From assembly GCF_000423345.1 (NCBI RefSeq), contig NZ_AUHU01000004.1:124001-188000 (forward strand): a stretch of 64,000 nt of DNA, written 5' to 3'. The notes under the pieces are model-generated. The model did no database searches and was not told the origin of the DNA. It worked only from the letters and a program-made list of their open reading frames with translations. Position numbers and translations under genes: made by a program. The stretch is from Marinimicrobium agarilyticum DSM 16975. Its GTDB lineage: Bacteria; Pseudomonadota; Gammaproteobacteria; Pseudomonadales; Cellvibrionaceae. Positions 39,842 to 47,972 of this stretch are shown here, one piece after another; the stretch's first letter is position 1; each line of letters opens with the position of its first letter.

Positions 39842-40885
39842 ATGCGACACGGTGACATTTCCAGTAGCGATGATACGGTGGGGGTCGCGGTCGTCAATTA
39901 TAAGATGCCGCGTCTGCACAGCAAGGCGGAGGTGCTCGACAACGCTCACGCCATAGCCGAAATGATCATCGGAATGAAAAAAGGTCTTCCGGGAATGGAC
40001 CTGGTCATCTTCCCGGAATACAGCACCATGGGTATCATGTACGACCAGGAAGAAATGATGGCCACCGCGGCCACCATTCCCGGAGAAGAAACCCAGATCT
40101 TTTCCGAGGCCTGCCGCAAGGCGAATACCTGGGGGGTCTTTTCGCTCACTGGCGAGCGTCACGAAGACCACCCACACAAAGCGCCCTACAATACCCTCGT
40201 GTTGATCAACAACAAAGGCGACATTGTCCAGAAATACCGCAAGTGCATTCCCTGGTGCCCGATTGAGGGCTGGTACCCCGGAGACCGCACTTATGTGACC
40301 AAAGGGCCCAAGGGGCTCAAGGTCAGCCTGATCATCTGCGACGACGGCAACTACCCGGAAATCTGGCGGGACTGCGCTATGAAGGGCGCAGAGCTGATTG
40401 TCCGCTGCCAGGGGTATATGTACCCGGCGAAGGACCAACAGGTCATGATGGCCAAGTCCATGGCGTGGGCCAACAACTGCTACGTGGCCGTGGCCAATGC
40501 CAGTGGCTTTGATGGGGTCTATTCCTATTTCGGGCATTCCGCCCTGATCGGTTTTGATGGTCGCACGCTTGGTGAATGTGGCGAGGAGGATATGGGCATT
40601 CAATACGCCCAGTTGTCGGTCAGCCAGATTCGCGATGCGCGCGCCAACGATCAATCCCAGAACCATTTGTTCAAGCTGCTCCACCGCGGTTACTCCGGGG
40701 TGTATAACTCGGGAGACGGCGATCGCGGTGTGGCCGAGTGTCCGTTTGAGTTCTATCGTACTTGGGTGATGGACGCCGAGAAGGCCCGAGATCAGGTGGA
40801 GGCAATGACCCGATCCACCATTGGGGTGGCGGAGTGTCCGGTGGGCGAGCTTCCTCACCCCGGCCGTGAGAAAACGCTCGGTTGA
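39842..40885 (+). CDS. amiE: Aliphatic amidase AmiE
   Basis: AmiE hydrolyses short aliphatic amides such as acetamide and propionamide to the acid and ammonia in the cytoplasm. The 347-residue sequence is very close to Pseudomonas AmiE from the first residues ([21 protein letters not shown]). The nitrilase-fold triad is at the usual positions: E59 (FPEYS), K134 (KYRKCIPW) and C166 ([12 protein letters not shown]). AGGAGG precedes the ATG. It follows the transporter genes directly, consistent with uptake followed by hydrolysis. Confidence 0.96.
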   Translation: MRHGDISSSDDTVGVAVVNYKMPRLHSKAEVLDNAHAIAEMIIGMKKGLPGMDLVIFPEYSTMGIMYDQEEMMATAATIPGEETQIFSEACRKANTWGVFSLTGERHEDHPHKAPYNTLVLINNKGDIVQKYRKCIPWCPIEGWYPGDRTYVTKGPKGLKVSLIICDDGNYPEIWRDCAMKGAELIVRCQGYMYPAKDQQVMMAKSMAWANNCYVAVANASGFDGVYSYFGHSALIGFDGRTLGECGEEDMGIQYAQLSVSQIRDARANDQSQNHLFKLLHRGYSGVYNSGDGDRGVAECPFEFYRTWVMDAEKARDQVEAMTRSTIGVAECPVGELPHPGREKTLG

Positions 40886-40897
40886 CGGTTGGAGCGG

Positions 40898-42013
40898 ATG
40901 CCGTTTATCAATGATCGTTTGGCTGACCAGGCGTTGAGCGATGCATTCGACCCTAGCGCCCATGAGCTCGCCCCTTCCGTGGCCGGATCCCGTCTGAAGC
41001 ACTCGCGCTTTCTCTTCGAACCCGAAGCGGTGGGCGCGGAGTTGCACAACCGAATACGGGGGCAGAGCGCGGCGATTGGCGAGATCATCGACGAGTTGGT
41101 CCGCGTCAAAGCGGACATTGCCGACCCGGATGCGCCCTTGGCGGTGTTTCTGCTGGCCGGCCCCACAGGCGTTGGCAAAACCGAAACGGTGAGAGTTCTC
41201 GCCGAGGCTATTCACGGCCGATCCGACAGTTTCTGTCGGGTGGATATGAACACGCTTGCGCAGGATCACTACACGGCGGCTATTACCGGTGCCCCGCCGG
41301 GTTACGTGGGGAGCAAGGAAGGACACAGTGTCATTGATGAAGAGGCCGTGCGCGGCAGCTTCAGCCGGCCGGGCATTGTGCTTTTCGATGAACTGGAAAA
41401 GGCTGGGCCTGAGGTTCTTCGAGGCCTGCTCGGTGCTCTAGACAGTGGCCGACTTCGGTTGACCTCGGGACAAAAGACCCTGGATTTTCGCAATAGCCTG
41501 ATTTTTATGACCAGTAATCTCGGCGCTCGGGAGGTGGCCGCGCAGCTTCAGCGTTGGTCCCGGTCCTGGTTTGGCGGGCGGGGTTCGGCCGCCAGTCAGC
41601 GAAGGGTGATTGATAACATTGTTCACGAAGCACTGCAGAAAAAGTTGGATCCGGAATTTATAAACCGGATCGATCGTCTTCTGGTGTATGCGCCTCTTTC
41701 AGCCGATATTTTGCCCGATGTCATTGCCTCCCGCCTGGCGCAGTTTAACCGTCGGTTGGCCTCCAAAGGCTGGTCCCTCTCTCTCTCCCCAACATTGATC
41801 CGCAAGCTTCAGCAGGAGACGTTTGACCGCCAATACGGTGCACGCTCGTTGCGCCGGGGTTTTCGGGCGTGGGTGGAGGTGCCGGTGGCCCGCTTTCTGT
41901 TGTCTACCGATGAGCAGCCGACGGACGAAACGATAACCGAGCCCAGAGGGTTGCACTGTGACTGGGTGGACGGGCGTGTCCACTGCCGTCAATTGCAAAA
42001 CCGCGCCAGATAG
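40898..42013 (+). CDS. amiB: AmiB-like AAA+ ATPase of the amidase operon
   Basis: This is a ClpB/ClpA-type single AAA+ module of about 371 residues, the counterpart of AmiB encoded after amiE in P. aeruginosa. Walker A is LLAGPTGVGKTETVRVL, Walker B GIVLFDELEKAGPE, sensor 1 FMTSNLGAR and the arginine finger region NRIDRLLVYAPL, followed by a ClpB-type C-terminal small domain (FDRQYGARSLRRGF). ATG 40898 and TTG 40889 are both possible. Its role is unsettled; a chaperone role for the amidase or transporter is an inference. Confidence 0.88.
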   Translation: MPFINDRLADQALSDAFDPSAHELAPSVAGSRLKHSRFLFEPEAVGAELHNRIRGQSAAIGEIIDELVRVKADIADPDAPLAVFLLAGPTGVGKTETVRVLAEAIHGRSDSFCRVDMNTLAQDHYTAAITGAPPGYVGSKEGHSVIDEEAVRGSFSRPGIVLFDELEKAGPEVLRGLLGALDSGRLRLTSGQKTLDFRNSLIFMTSNLGAREVAAQLQRWSRSWFGGRGSAASQRRVIDNIVHEALQKKLDPEFINRIDRLLVYAPLSADILPDVIASRLAQFNRRLASKGWSLSLSPTLIRKLQQETFDRQYGARSLRRGFRAWVEVPVARFLLSTDEQPTDETITEPRGLHCDWVDGRVHCRQLQNRAR

Positions 42014-42014
42014 A

Positions 42015-42083
42015 ACTACGTCAAATAACGCAGTCGCCGGGCCATTTGTCGTATAGGCGTTAGTGGCTTCTGGATTTGATAAT
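42015..42083 (+). promoter_or_regulatory. Putative activator site and promoter for fmdAB
   Basis: ACTACGTCAA (42015-42024) is the inverse of TTGACGTAGT before urtA. ATTTGTCGTATAGGCG (42044-42059) matches the second urtA motif, and GATAAT (42078-42083) lies 34 bp after its start. No -35 box is present at the expected place, where the motif sits instead. This would give fmdA and fmdB their own regulated promoter within the module. Confidence 0.5.
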
Positions 42084-42164
42084 GCCACTCACAGGCGGCG
42101 CGTTCTCACCCTTCGCTCCGCCCCTTCAGTTTTCACGCCCAGCCACTCTGTCAGGAGCCCTGCC

Positions 42165-43397
42165 ATGACTGAAACCATTATCAAAATTGATCTGAAACAG
42201 ACGCCTTACGAGAACGATAAGGTTCACAACCGCTGGCATCCGGACATTCCCATGGCGGCCACGGTCAAACCGGGCGACGATTTTATTATCGAATGCTACG
42301 ACTGGACCGGTGGCCAGATTGCCAACAACGACAATGCTGACGACGTGCGCGATGTCGACCTGACGCAAGTTCACTTTCTGTCCGGCCCGGTGGCCGTTGA
42401 GGGCGCAGAACCCGGCGATCTGCTGGAAGTCGACATTCTCGATATCGGCACGTTTGAGGAAAGCCAGTGGGGCTTTAACGGCTTTTTCTCCAAACAGAAC
42501 GGTGGCGGTTTTCTGACCGAACATTTTCCGGAGGCTCAGAAGTCCATTTGGGATTTCCACGGAATGTTCACCAAATCCCGCCATATTCCGGGCGTGGAGT
42601 TTGCCGGCCTGATTCATCCGGGGCTTATTGGCTGTCTACCCTCCAAAGCAATGTTGGATGAGTGGAATACCCGCGAGAAGGCCCTGTACGACACCGAGCC
42701 CGATCGGGTGCCGGCCCTGGCGACATTGCCCTACGCCGACACCGCTCATATGGGCAGTATGTCCAAAGAGGCCTTTGAGGGGGCCGCCGGTGAGGCCGCG
42801 CGAACCGTGCCACCGCGCGAGCACGGCGGCAACTGCGATATCAAAGATCTATCCCGCGGTTCGAAAATCTATTTTCCGGTTTACGTTAAGGGCGGTGGCC
42901 TCTCCGTGGGCGATCTGCACTTCAGTCAGGGCGATGGCGAGATTACCTTTTGCGGCGCTATCGAGATGGCGGGTTGGATTCACCTACGGGTTAACCTGGT
43001 GAAAGATGGTATGGCCAAATACGCCATCAAGAACCCCATCTTCAAACCCAGCCCGATGGCCCCCAAGTATGACGACTACCTGATTTTCGAAGGTATTTCG
43101 GTGGACGAGTATGGCAAACAGCACTATCTGGATGTGCATGTGGCCTATCGCCAGGCGTGTCTGAATGCCATCGAGTATCTCACCAAGTTTGGCTACACCA
43201 AAGCTCAGGCCTACGCCATTCTCGGCTGTGCGCCAGTTCAGGGTCATATCAGCGGGGTGGTCGATATTCCCAATGCATGCGCGACGCTTTGGCTACCCAC
43301 GGATATCTTCGATATCGACATCAACCCGGGGGCGGCCGGTCCGGAAGCTAAGGTCACCAGCGGGATGGACGTTCCACTCTCCAAAGACAAGGAGTAA
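42165..43397 (+). CDS. fmdA: Formamidase FmdA (acetamidase/formamidase family)
   Basis: FmdA hydrolyses formamide to formate and ammonia. ATG 42165 (AGGAG upstream) gives 410 residues, the length of Methylophilus FmdA; the frame is open to 42063 without family sequence. Conserved blocks are HNRWHPDIPMAATVKPGDDF, ECYDWTGGQIANND, FLSGPVAVEGAEPGDLLEVDILDIG, REHGGNCDIKDLSRGSKIYFPVYVKGGGLSVGDLHFSQGDGE and CAPVQGHISGVVDIPNACATLWLP. It has a different fold and mechanism from AmiE, so the operon holds two unrelated amidases. Confidence 0.95.
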   Translation: MTETIIKIDLKQTPYENDKVHNRWHPDIPMAATVKPGDDFIIECYDWTGGQIANNDNADDVRDVDLTQVHFLSGPVAVEGAEPGDLLEVDILDIGTFEESQWGFNGFFSKQNGGGFLTEHFPEAQKSIWDFHGMFTKSRHIPGVEFAGLIHPGLIGCLPSKAMLDEWNTREKALYDTEPDRVPALATLPYADTAHMGSMSKEAFEGAAGEAARTVPPREHGGNCDIKDLSRGSKIYFPVYVKGGGLSVGDLHFSQGDGEITFCGAIEMAGWIHLRVNLVKDGMAKYAIKNPIFKPSPMAPKYDDYLIFEGISVDEYGKQHYLDVHVAYRQACLNAIEYLTKFGYTKAQAYAILGCAPVQGHISGVVDIPNACATLWLPTDIFDIDINPGAAGPEAKVTSGMDVPLSKDKE

Positions 43398-43402
43398 CGC
43401 AG

Positions 43403-43774
43403 ATGCCGGTTTACGACTACAAATGCGCCGAGCACGGACTCTTCCACGAGCTGGCGACCTTCGAGCAGAGCGCGCAACCGCGCGCCTGCCCGACCTGCCA
43501 GCAACCAGCGCCACGAGTCATCGTGTTGCCACCGCAGTTGAAGGCCATGGGTGAGGAAAACCATCGGGCGCACGAGCACAACGAAAAGAGCCGGCATCAA
43601 CCGGCGTTTTCAAACAAGGAGGTGAGGGCCGAAGAAGCCGACAAGCGGGCGTTTGCCCACAAACACGGAAAGCGCTGCTGCGGTGATCACCAGAAGCGCT
43701 CCTCCAAGCTGATGTACACTGCCGATGGCAAAAAAATGTTCCCCGGAACGCGACCCTGGATGATCAGTCACTGA
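43403..43774 (+). CDS. fmdB: FmdB-type zinc-ribbon protein
   Basis: This is a 123-residue protein with the FmdB N-terminus MPVYDYKCAEHG followed by ACPTCQQPA, giving a short zinc ribbon. The remainder is charged, with a CC pair and many His and Lys. In Methylophilus FmdB was linked to expression of the formamidase operon. Here it follows fmdA by 5 nt. It ends tail to tail with the ZIP transporter gene; the two stop codons abut in TGATCA. Confidence 0.9.
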   Translation: MPVYDYKCAEHGLFHELATFEQSAQPRACPTCQQPAPRVIVLPPQLKAMGEENHRAHEHNEKSRHQPAFSNKEVRAEEADKRAFAHKHGKRCCGDHQKRSSKLMYTADGKKMFPGTRPWMISH

Positions 43775-44575
43775 TCAGGCTAATACACCGTCCAGAATCA
43801 CCATCAGACCGAAGCCGGTCATCAGGGAAAAGGTGGCCGCGTTTTCATGCCCGTCCCGGTGAGTGGCGGGAATGATTTCATTGCTGATGATAAACAGCAT
43901 TGCCCCCGCGGCGCCCCCCAAGATCCAGGGCAGCATGGGAATGGCGACAGACACCAGCGTGGCCCCAAAAAGGCCGCCTAATGGCTCCACCAGCCCTGTC
44001 AGCACGGCCACGGTAAAAGCGACCAGGCGGGAATAGCCAATCGTCAGAATCGACACGGCGATGGCCAGGCCTTCGGGAATATTCTGTAGAAAAATCCCGG
44101 TGGCCAGAGGAATCCCGTTGGACAGATTGCCTTCGGCGAAGCCCACTCCCACCGCCATGCCTTCCGGAAAATTGTGCAAAGTGATGGCAATCACGAACAG
44201 TGAAATGCCACTCATTCGCTTTTTCTCCCAATGGTCTCTGCCTTTGAGAAAGTTTTCATGGGGTGTGTAATGGTGAATCAGCGCCAGAATGACCGCGCCC
44301 AGAAGCATGCCTGCCACCACCACAATCACCGCCGCCTCATGGCTGTAGCCCATGGCTTCGGCCTGCTCGGTGCCCGGAATCAGTAGGGAGTACACTGACG
44401 CTGCCAACATCACCCCCGCGGCGGATGCCAGCAACATATCCTGAGCCCGGTTGGAAATCTTACGGACGAACACAATGGCGGCGGCCCCCATTGTGGTTCC
44501 GAAACTGGCAATGATGCTGGCGCCGAAGCCCAGAAGAATGACGTTGATGTTGCTCTGAATCATAAAATCTCTCAT
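43775..44575 (-). CDS. ZIP-family divalent metal transporter (ZupT-like)
   Basis: This inner-membrane permease of 266 residues has eight predicted helices. The metal-site helices read ITLHNFPEGMAVGVGFAEGN and GIFLQNIPEGLAIAVSIL, both with the ZIP pattern (H/Q)N(F/I)PEG. Zinc or iron uptake is likely. ATG 44575 or 44563 may be the start. It is transcribed toward fmdB and divergently from ilvD, and is probably unrelated to the amide module. Confidence 0.9.
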   Translation of the reverse strand: MRDFMIQSNINVILLGFGASIIASFGTTMGAAAIVFVRKISNRAQDMLLASAAGVMLAASVYSLLIPGTEQAEAMGYSHEAAVIVVVAGMLLGAVILALIHHYTPHENFLKGRDHWEKKRMSGISLFVIAITLHNFPEGMAVGVGFAEGNLSNGIPLATGIFLQNIPEGLAIAVSILTIGYSRLVAFTVAVLTGLVEPLGGLFGATLVSVAIPMLPWILGGAAGAMLFIISNEIIPATHRDGHENAATFSLMTGFGLMVILDGVLA

Positions 44576-44736
44576 TGCGTCCCGGTGACCGGGAACTTCT
44601 CTTTATGTAGCTTACTATGGTGTGCCCGGCGTGGATCACGGGGTCGGTTGCCAAATAAGGCCGGCTCACCCACTATATGGGCCAAGACGCCGTGAATGGC
44701 AAGTTGTGTATTCTGACAGAAGAGGAGCGAACCCGC

Positions 44737-46410
44737 ATGAGCGAAGATCATCGTCGGCGCTATTCAAGCCCCGTTGTAGACGGCGTGGGCAAATCGGCCA
44801 GTCGGGCCATGTTGCGTGCGACCGGCTTTACCGATGAGGATTTCTCAAAACCCCAGGTGGGCATAGCCTCGACCTGGAGCAATCTGACTCCCTGCAATAT
44901 GCATATTGACGGTCTGGCCCGGGAAGCGGCCGATGGTGCCGACGGTGCCGGTGGCAAGAGCCTGATTTTCAATACCATCACCGTCTCCGATGGTATTGCC
45001 AATGGCACCGAGGGCATGAAGTACTCGTTGGTCTCCCGTGAGGTGATTGCCGATTCCATCGAAACCGTGGCCGGCTGTGAAGGCTTTGATGGCCTGGTGG
45101 CCATTGGTGGGTGCGACAAGAACATGCCCGGCTGCCTGATGGGGCTGGCCCGCCTCAACCGCCCGTCGGTGTTTGTCTACGGCGGCACCATCAAACCGGG
45201 CAAGGGCCATACCGACATTGTCTCGGTTTTTGAGGCAGTGGGTGCCCACGCCAAGGGCGACAAGTCGCTCATCGAAGTCAAACAGATCGAGGAAACCGCC
45301 ATTCCGGGGGCTGGCTCCTGCGGGGGCATGTACACGGCCAACACCATGGCCTCGGCCATTGAGGCCATGGGCATGAGCCTACCCGGCAGCTCTGCCCAGA
45401 ATGCTGAAGATAACGACAAACTGGCCGATTGTCGGGCCGCGGGCGCCGCGGTGTTGACCTTGCTGGAAAAGGATCTCAAGCCCCGTGACATCATGACCCG
45501 GGAGGCCTTTGAAAACGCTATTACGGTGGTGATTGCCCTGGGTGGCTCCACCAACGCGGTGCTGCATTTGCTGGCGTTGGCCCATACCGCTGGTGTCGAG
45601 CTGACCCTGGAGGACTTCACCCGCATCGGCCGGCGCGTGCCGGTGTTGGCGGATCTGCGCCCCAGTGGCCATTTCATGATGAGCGAACTGGTGGCGATCG
45701 GCGGTATCCAGCCCCTGATGAAAACCCTCCTGGAGGCCGGTTTGCTGCACGGCGACTGCATGACGGTCACCGGTCAGACTCTGGCGGAGAACCTGTCCAC
45801 TGTCGATCCCTATCCGGACGATCAGACCATTATTCACGCCCTGGAGCAGCCGGTGAAGGCGGACAGTCATCTGCGCATTCTGCGCGGCAATCTGGCGCCC
45901 ACCGGTGCGGTCGCGAAGATTACCGGCAAAGAAGGCACCTGGTTCTCGGGCAAGGCGCGGGTGTTCGCGTCCGAGGAAGATGCGACGGCCGGGGTGATGG
46001 ACGGCACGGTGGTGTCCGGCGATGTGGTGGTGATTCGCTACGAAGGCCCGAAGGGTGGCCCCGGAATGCGGGAGATGTTGACGCCGACCTCGGCCATTAT
46101 GGGTAAGGGCCTGGGGGATTCGGTGGCATTGATCACCGATGGCCGTTTTTCCGGGGGCAGTCACGGTTTTGTGGTCGGTCATGTGACGCCGGAGGCGCAG
46201 GACGGCGGTCCGATTGCGTTGGTGGAGGATGGCGATGAGATTGTGATTGATGCGGAGGCGGATACGATCACGCTGGGTGTGGATGAGGCGGAGCTGGAGA
46301 AACGCCGCCAGCGCTGGCAGGCGCCCGCCCCACGGTATCAGCGCGGGGTATTGGCCAAGTACGCCAAGGTGGTGAGCTCCGCGTCCGAGGGGGCCGTCAC
46401 CGATAAGTAG
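44737..46410 (+). CDS. ilvD: Dihydroxy-acid dehydratase IlvD
   Basis: IlvD dehydrates 2,3-dihydroxy acids to 2-keto acids in valine, leucine and isoleucine synthesis. ATG 44737 with GAGGAG upstream gives 557 residues, the usual length; the open leader from 44677 is not conserved. Cluster-ligand motifs are present: [35 protein letters not shown] and [12 protein letters not shown], with the C-terminal [20 protein letters not shown]. The [10 protein letters not shown] block is typical of the [2Fe-2S] subclass. Confidence 0.95.
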   Translation: MSEDHRRRYSSPVVDGVGKSASRAMLRATGFTDEDFSKPQVGIASTWSNLTPCNMHIDGLAREAADGADGAGGKSLIFNTITVSDGIANGTEGMKYSLVSREVIADSIETVAGCEGFDGLVAIGGCDKNMPGCLMGLARLNRPSVFVYGGTIKPGKGHTDIVSVFEAVGAHAKGDKSLIEVKQIEETAIPGAGSCGGMYTANTMASAIEAMGMSLPGSSAQNAEDNDKLADCRAAGAAVLTLLEKDLKPRDIMTREAFENAITVVIALGGSTNAVLHLLALAHTAGVELTLEDFTRIGRRVPVLADLRPSGHFMMSELVAIGGIQPLMKTLLEAGLLHGDCMTVTGQTLAENLSTVDPYPDDQTIIHALEQPVKADSHLRILRGNLAPTGAVAKITGKEGTWFSGKARVFASEEDATAGVMDGTVVSGDVVVIRYEGPKGGPGMREMLTPTSAIMGKGLGDSVALITDGRFSGGSHGFVVGHVTPEAQDGGPIALVEDGDEIVIDAEADTITLGVDEAELEKRRQRWQAPAPRYQRGVLAKYAKVVSSASEGAVTDK

Positions 46411-46430
46411 TTTGGTGGTGCATCACGTCC

Positions 46431-46651
46431 GGCACCGGGTTGGGGTGCATGGTTGTCGGACACGCCGTAAACCCATGACGTGAAGGGATTCACTAATGCC
46501 GCGATGGCATGGATGCCAAGGAGCGGCCCTTGGGGGCTTCTCATCGGCATCCCTGCCTCGGCTTTGGCTTCCTGCGTCGCCCTAACACCTACATCCATGT
46601 AGGCGTCAGAGAGTCTTCCATACCTCTATCCGCCTCCGGACCTCAGTGCCA
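46431..46651 (+). repeat. Variable-stem hairpin element, copy C (chimeric, unpaired arms)
   Basis: The left arm (46431-46461) and right arm (46613-46642) are not complementary to each other, unlike every other copy. The left half begins ACGCCG and carries the long left module seen otherwise in copy G. The right half carries the long right module seen in copy F, including GGCA-TCCC-TGCC and CTACA-TCCA-TGTAG, and ends TCAGAGA, arm, TCAGTGCCA (46643-46651). It looks like a fusion of a type II left half and a type I right half. Confidence 0.85.
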
Positions 46652-46688
46652 CCCTTCGTTGGCGTTGGATAATCAACCTAACTGATGC

Positions 46689-46723
46689 GTAGGGCATGGT
46701 AAGGCCGGAGGCCGCCACCTGCC
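46689..46723. repeat. Half of a REP-like hairpin after element C
   Basis: A left-arm sequence starting GTAGGGCATGGTAAGGCCGG and ending CCACCTGCC resembles the arms at 24460 and 49916. Within itself GGCCGGAGGCC can fold. The partner arm is missing, as the glutamine amidotransferase gene ends at 46740. Confidence 0.7.
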
Positions 46724-46739
46724 GTTTTTCTCTCTAAAT

Positions 46740-47438
46740 CTACGCCTGCCCAATCATCCTCCCAATCACCCGCTCTGCCATCGCATTGATGGCGGTAAAC
46801 CGCTCCCGCTCCGCCAACATGTCTTCAGCAGACTGCACGTAATGGGAGCCGTCCAGCTCATCTCCGCAATTTTCGATCAGGGCGGTGGCGGTGCGGGGAG
46901 TGGTTTCCAGGTGGCATTGCAGGCCGAGGACTTTGTCACCGATGCTGAATATCTGGTTGTCGCAGGCTTCGCTGCTGGCGAGGCGTTGAGCGCCTTCGGG
47001 CAGATCAAAAGTGTCGCTGTGCCAGTGGAAGGCCTGGAAGCGCTCGGGCAGGAGGTCTGAAAGGGGCGACTGGTCGGCGCCGGGCATACGGTTCAGGTCG
47101 AACCAGCCGATTTCCCGGTGATTTCCCGGTTTAACGGCGGCGCCCAGGGCGGCGGCGATGAGCTGCGCGCCGAGGCAGATGCCGATGACGGTTTTGCCGG
47201 CGTCGATGGCGGTTTTGATGGTCTGTTTTTCCTGCGTGAGCCAGGGGTAGCGGTCGTGTTCGTCGATGTTCATGGGCCCGCCCATGACGATAAGGGCGTC
47301 GAAGCTTTCGATTTCGGGGGCGGAGTCGCCTTGGTACCAGTGGGTTTGGCGGACGGGCCAGTTGTTGCGGGTGAAGATGTCTTCAAAGTGTCCCAGGCCT
47401 TCGAAGGGAACGTGGTGAAAGCTATGAATACGGGGCAT
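46740..47438 (-). CDS. Class I glutamine amidotransferase-like protein
   Basis: The product is a stand-alone GATase1 domain of 232 residues. The nucleophile elbow is GICLGAQLIAAALG, and the catalytic His and Glu are in GLQCHLETTP. The MGGPMNIDEHDRYPWLTQEK segment is typical of a family often annotated as GMP-synthase-like. ATG 47438 is preferred, with AAGGAG at correct spacing; ATG 47465 is in frame upstream without one. The acceptor substrate is unknown. Confidence 0.88.
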   Translation of the reverse strand: MPRIHSFHHVPFEGLGHFEDIFTRNNWPVRQTHWYQGDSAPEIESFDALIVMGGPMNIDEHDRYPWLTQEKQTIKTAIDAGKTVIGICLGAQLIAAALGAAVKPGNHREIGWFDLNRMPGADQSPLSDLLPERFQAFHWHSDTFDLPEGAQRLASSEACDNQIFSIGDKVLGLQCHLETTPRTATALIENCGDELDGSHYVQSAEDMLAERERFTAINAMAERVIGRMIGQA

Positions 47439-47535
47439 GCTGCGGGTCTCCTTGGCGGTGTCCATCGTTGGCTCTTTATTCTAGAAGGCTCTTTGTTTCA
47501 AACCAAACCCCAATTTACGAGGATCGTTAGGGTCC

Positions 47536-47655
47536 GGTCCGCTGTCGGGTGCACTATTCCCGGACACGCCGTAAACCCATCCCTGGGGGCTCGAATCGCG
47601 GGTCCCCCGCTCCACGGTCCGGGAATAGTGCACCCGACAGCGGACCTCAGTGCCA
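47536..47655 (+). repeat. Variable-stem hairpin element, copy D (type II core)
   Basis: Perfect 30-bp arms (47536-47565, 47617-47646) are followed by TCAGTGCCA (47647-47655). The core starts ACGCCGTAAA, then CCCA-TCCC-TGGG, then CTCGAAT and the hairpin GCGGG-TCC-CCCGC, and ends TCCACG. This right module replaces the GGCATCCATGCC module of type I copies and is shared with copy G. Confidence 0.92.
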
Positions 47656-47735
47656 ATAGCCAGTTTTTGGGAAGGGATACTGGCGATCATGCGAGGGTAA
47701 AACACAGGACAATTGTTCACCAAAAGGTCATTATC

Positions 47736-47855
47736 GGCACTGAGGCGTGCAGAGGGGCATACCCCTTCGAGACTCTCTGAGGCATGGATGCCGATGAGAA
47801 GCCTCCATGGATGGATTTACGGCGGGTCTCGAAGGGGTATGCCCCTCTGCACGCC
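47736..47855 (-). repeat. Variable-stem hairpin element, copy E (inverted)
   Basis: Perfect 30-bp arms (47744-47773, 47826-47855) enclose a type I core, with GGCACTGA (47736-47743) facing copy D. On the + strand the core hairpins read GGCA-TGGA-TGCC and TCCA-TGGA-TGGA. D and E form a head-to-head pair 80 bp apart in the divergent region between the amidotransferase and helicase genes. No GTAGGG hairpin separates them; the spacer holds a weak GCCAGT/ACTGGC dyad. Confidence 0.92.
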
Positions 47856-47935
47856 GGACTTGAGGTTGCCCATAGTGCTTGGCCCAAGAGCGGTTTGTGA
47901 CAGAGGGACGGTGGGAGAGGCAGGGGGTTTTCGTG

Positions 47936-47941
47936 TATACT
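47936..47941 (+). promoter_or_regulatory. Possible -10 box before the helicase gene
   Basis: TATACT (47936-47941) is a good -10 hexamer; no convincing -35 lies 16-18 bp upstream. A start near 47948 would leave a short leader and favours TTG 47973 or GTG 47964 over GTG 47955 as the initiation codon. Confidence 0.35.
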
Positions 47942-47972
47942 CCGCGCACAGTTTGTGCAACAGGTGATCGTT

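Noticed and set aside
39557-41326. 589-codon open frame on the minus strand opposite amiE and amiB
   Set aside because: It is antisense to two clearly recognised genes and has the composition of a shadow frame.
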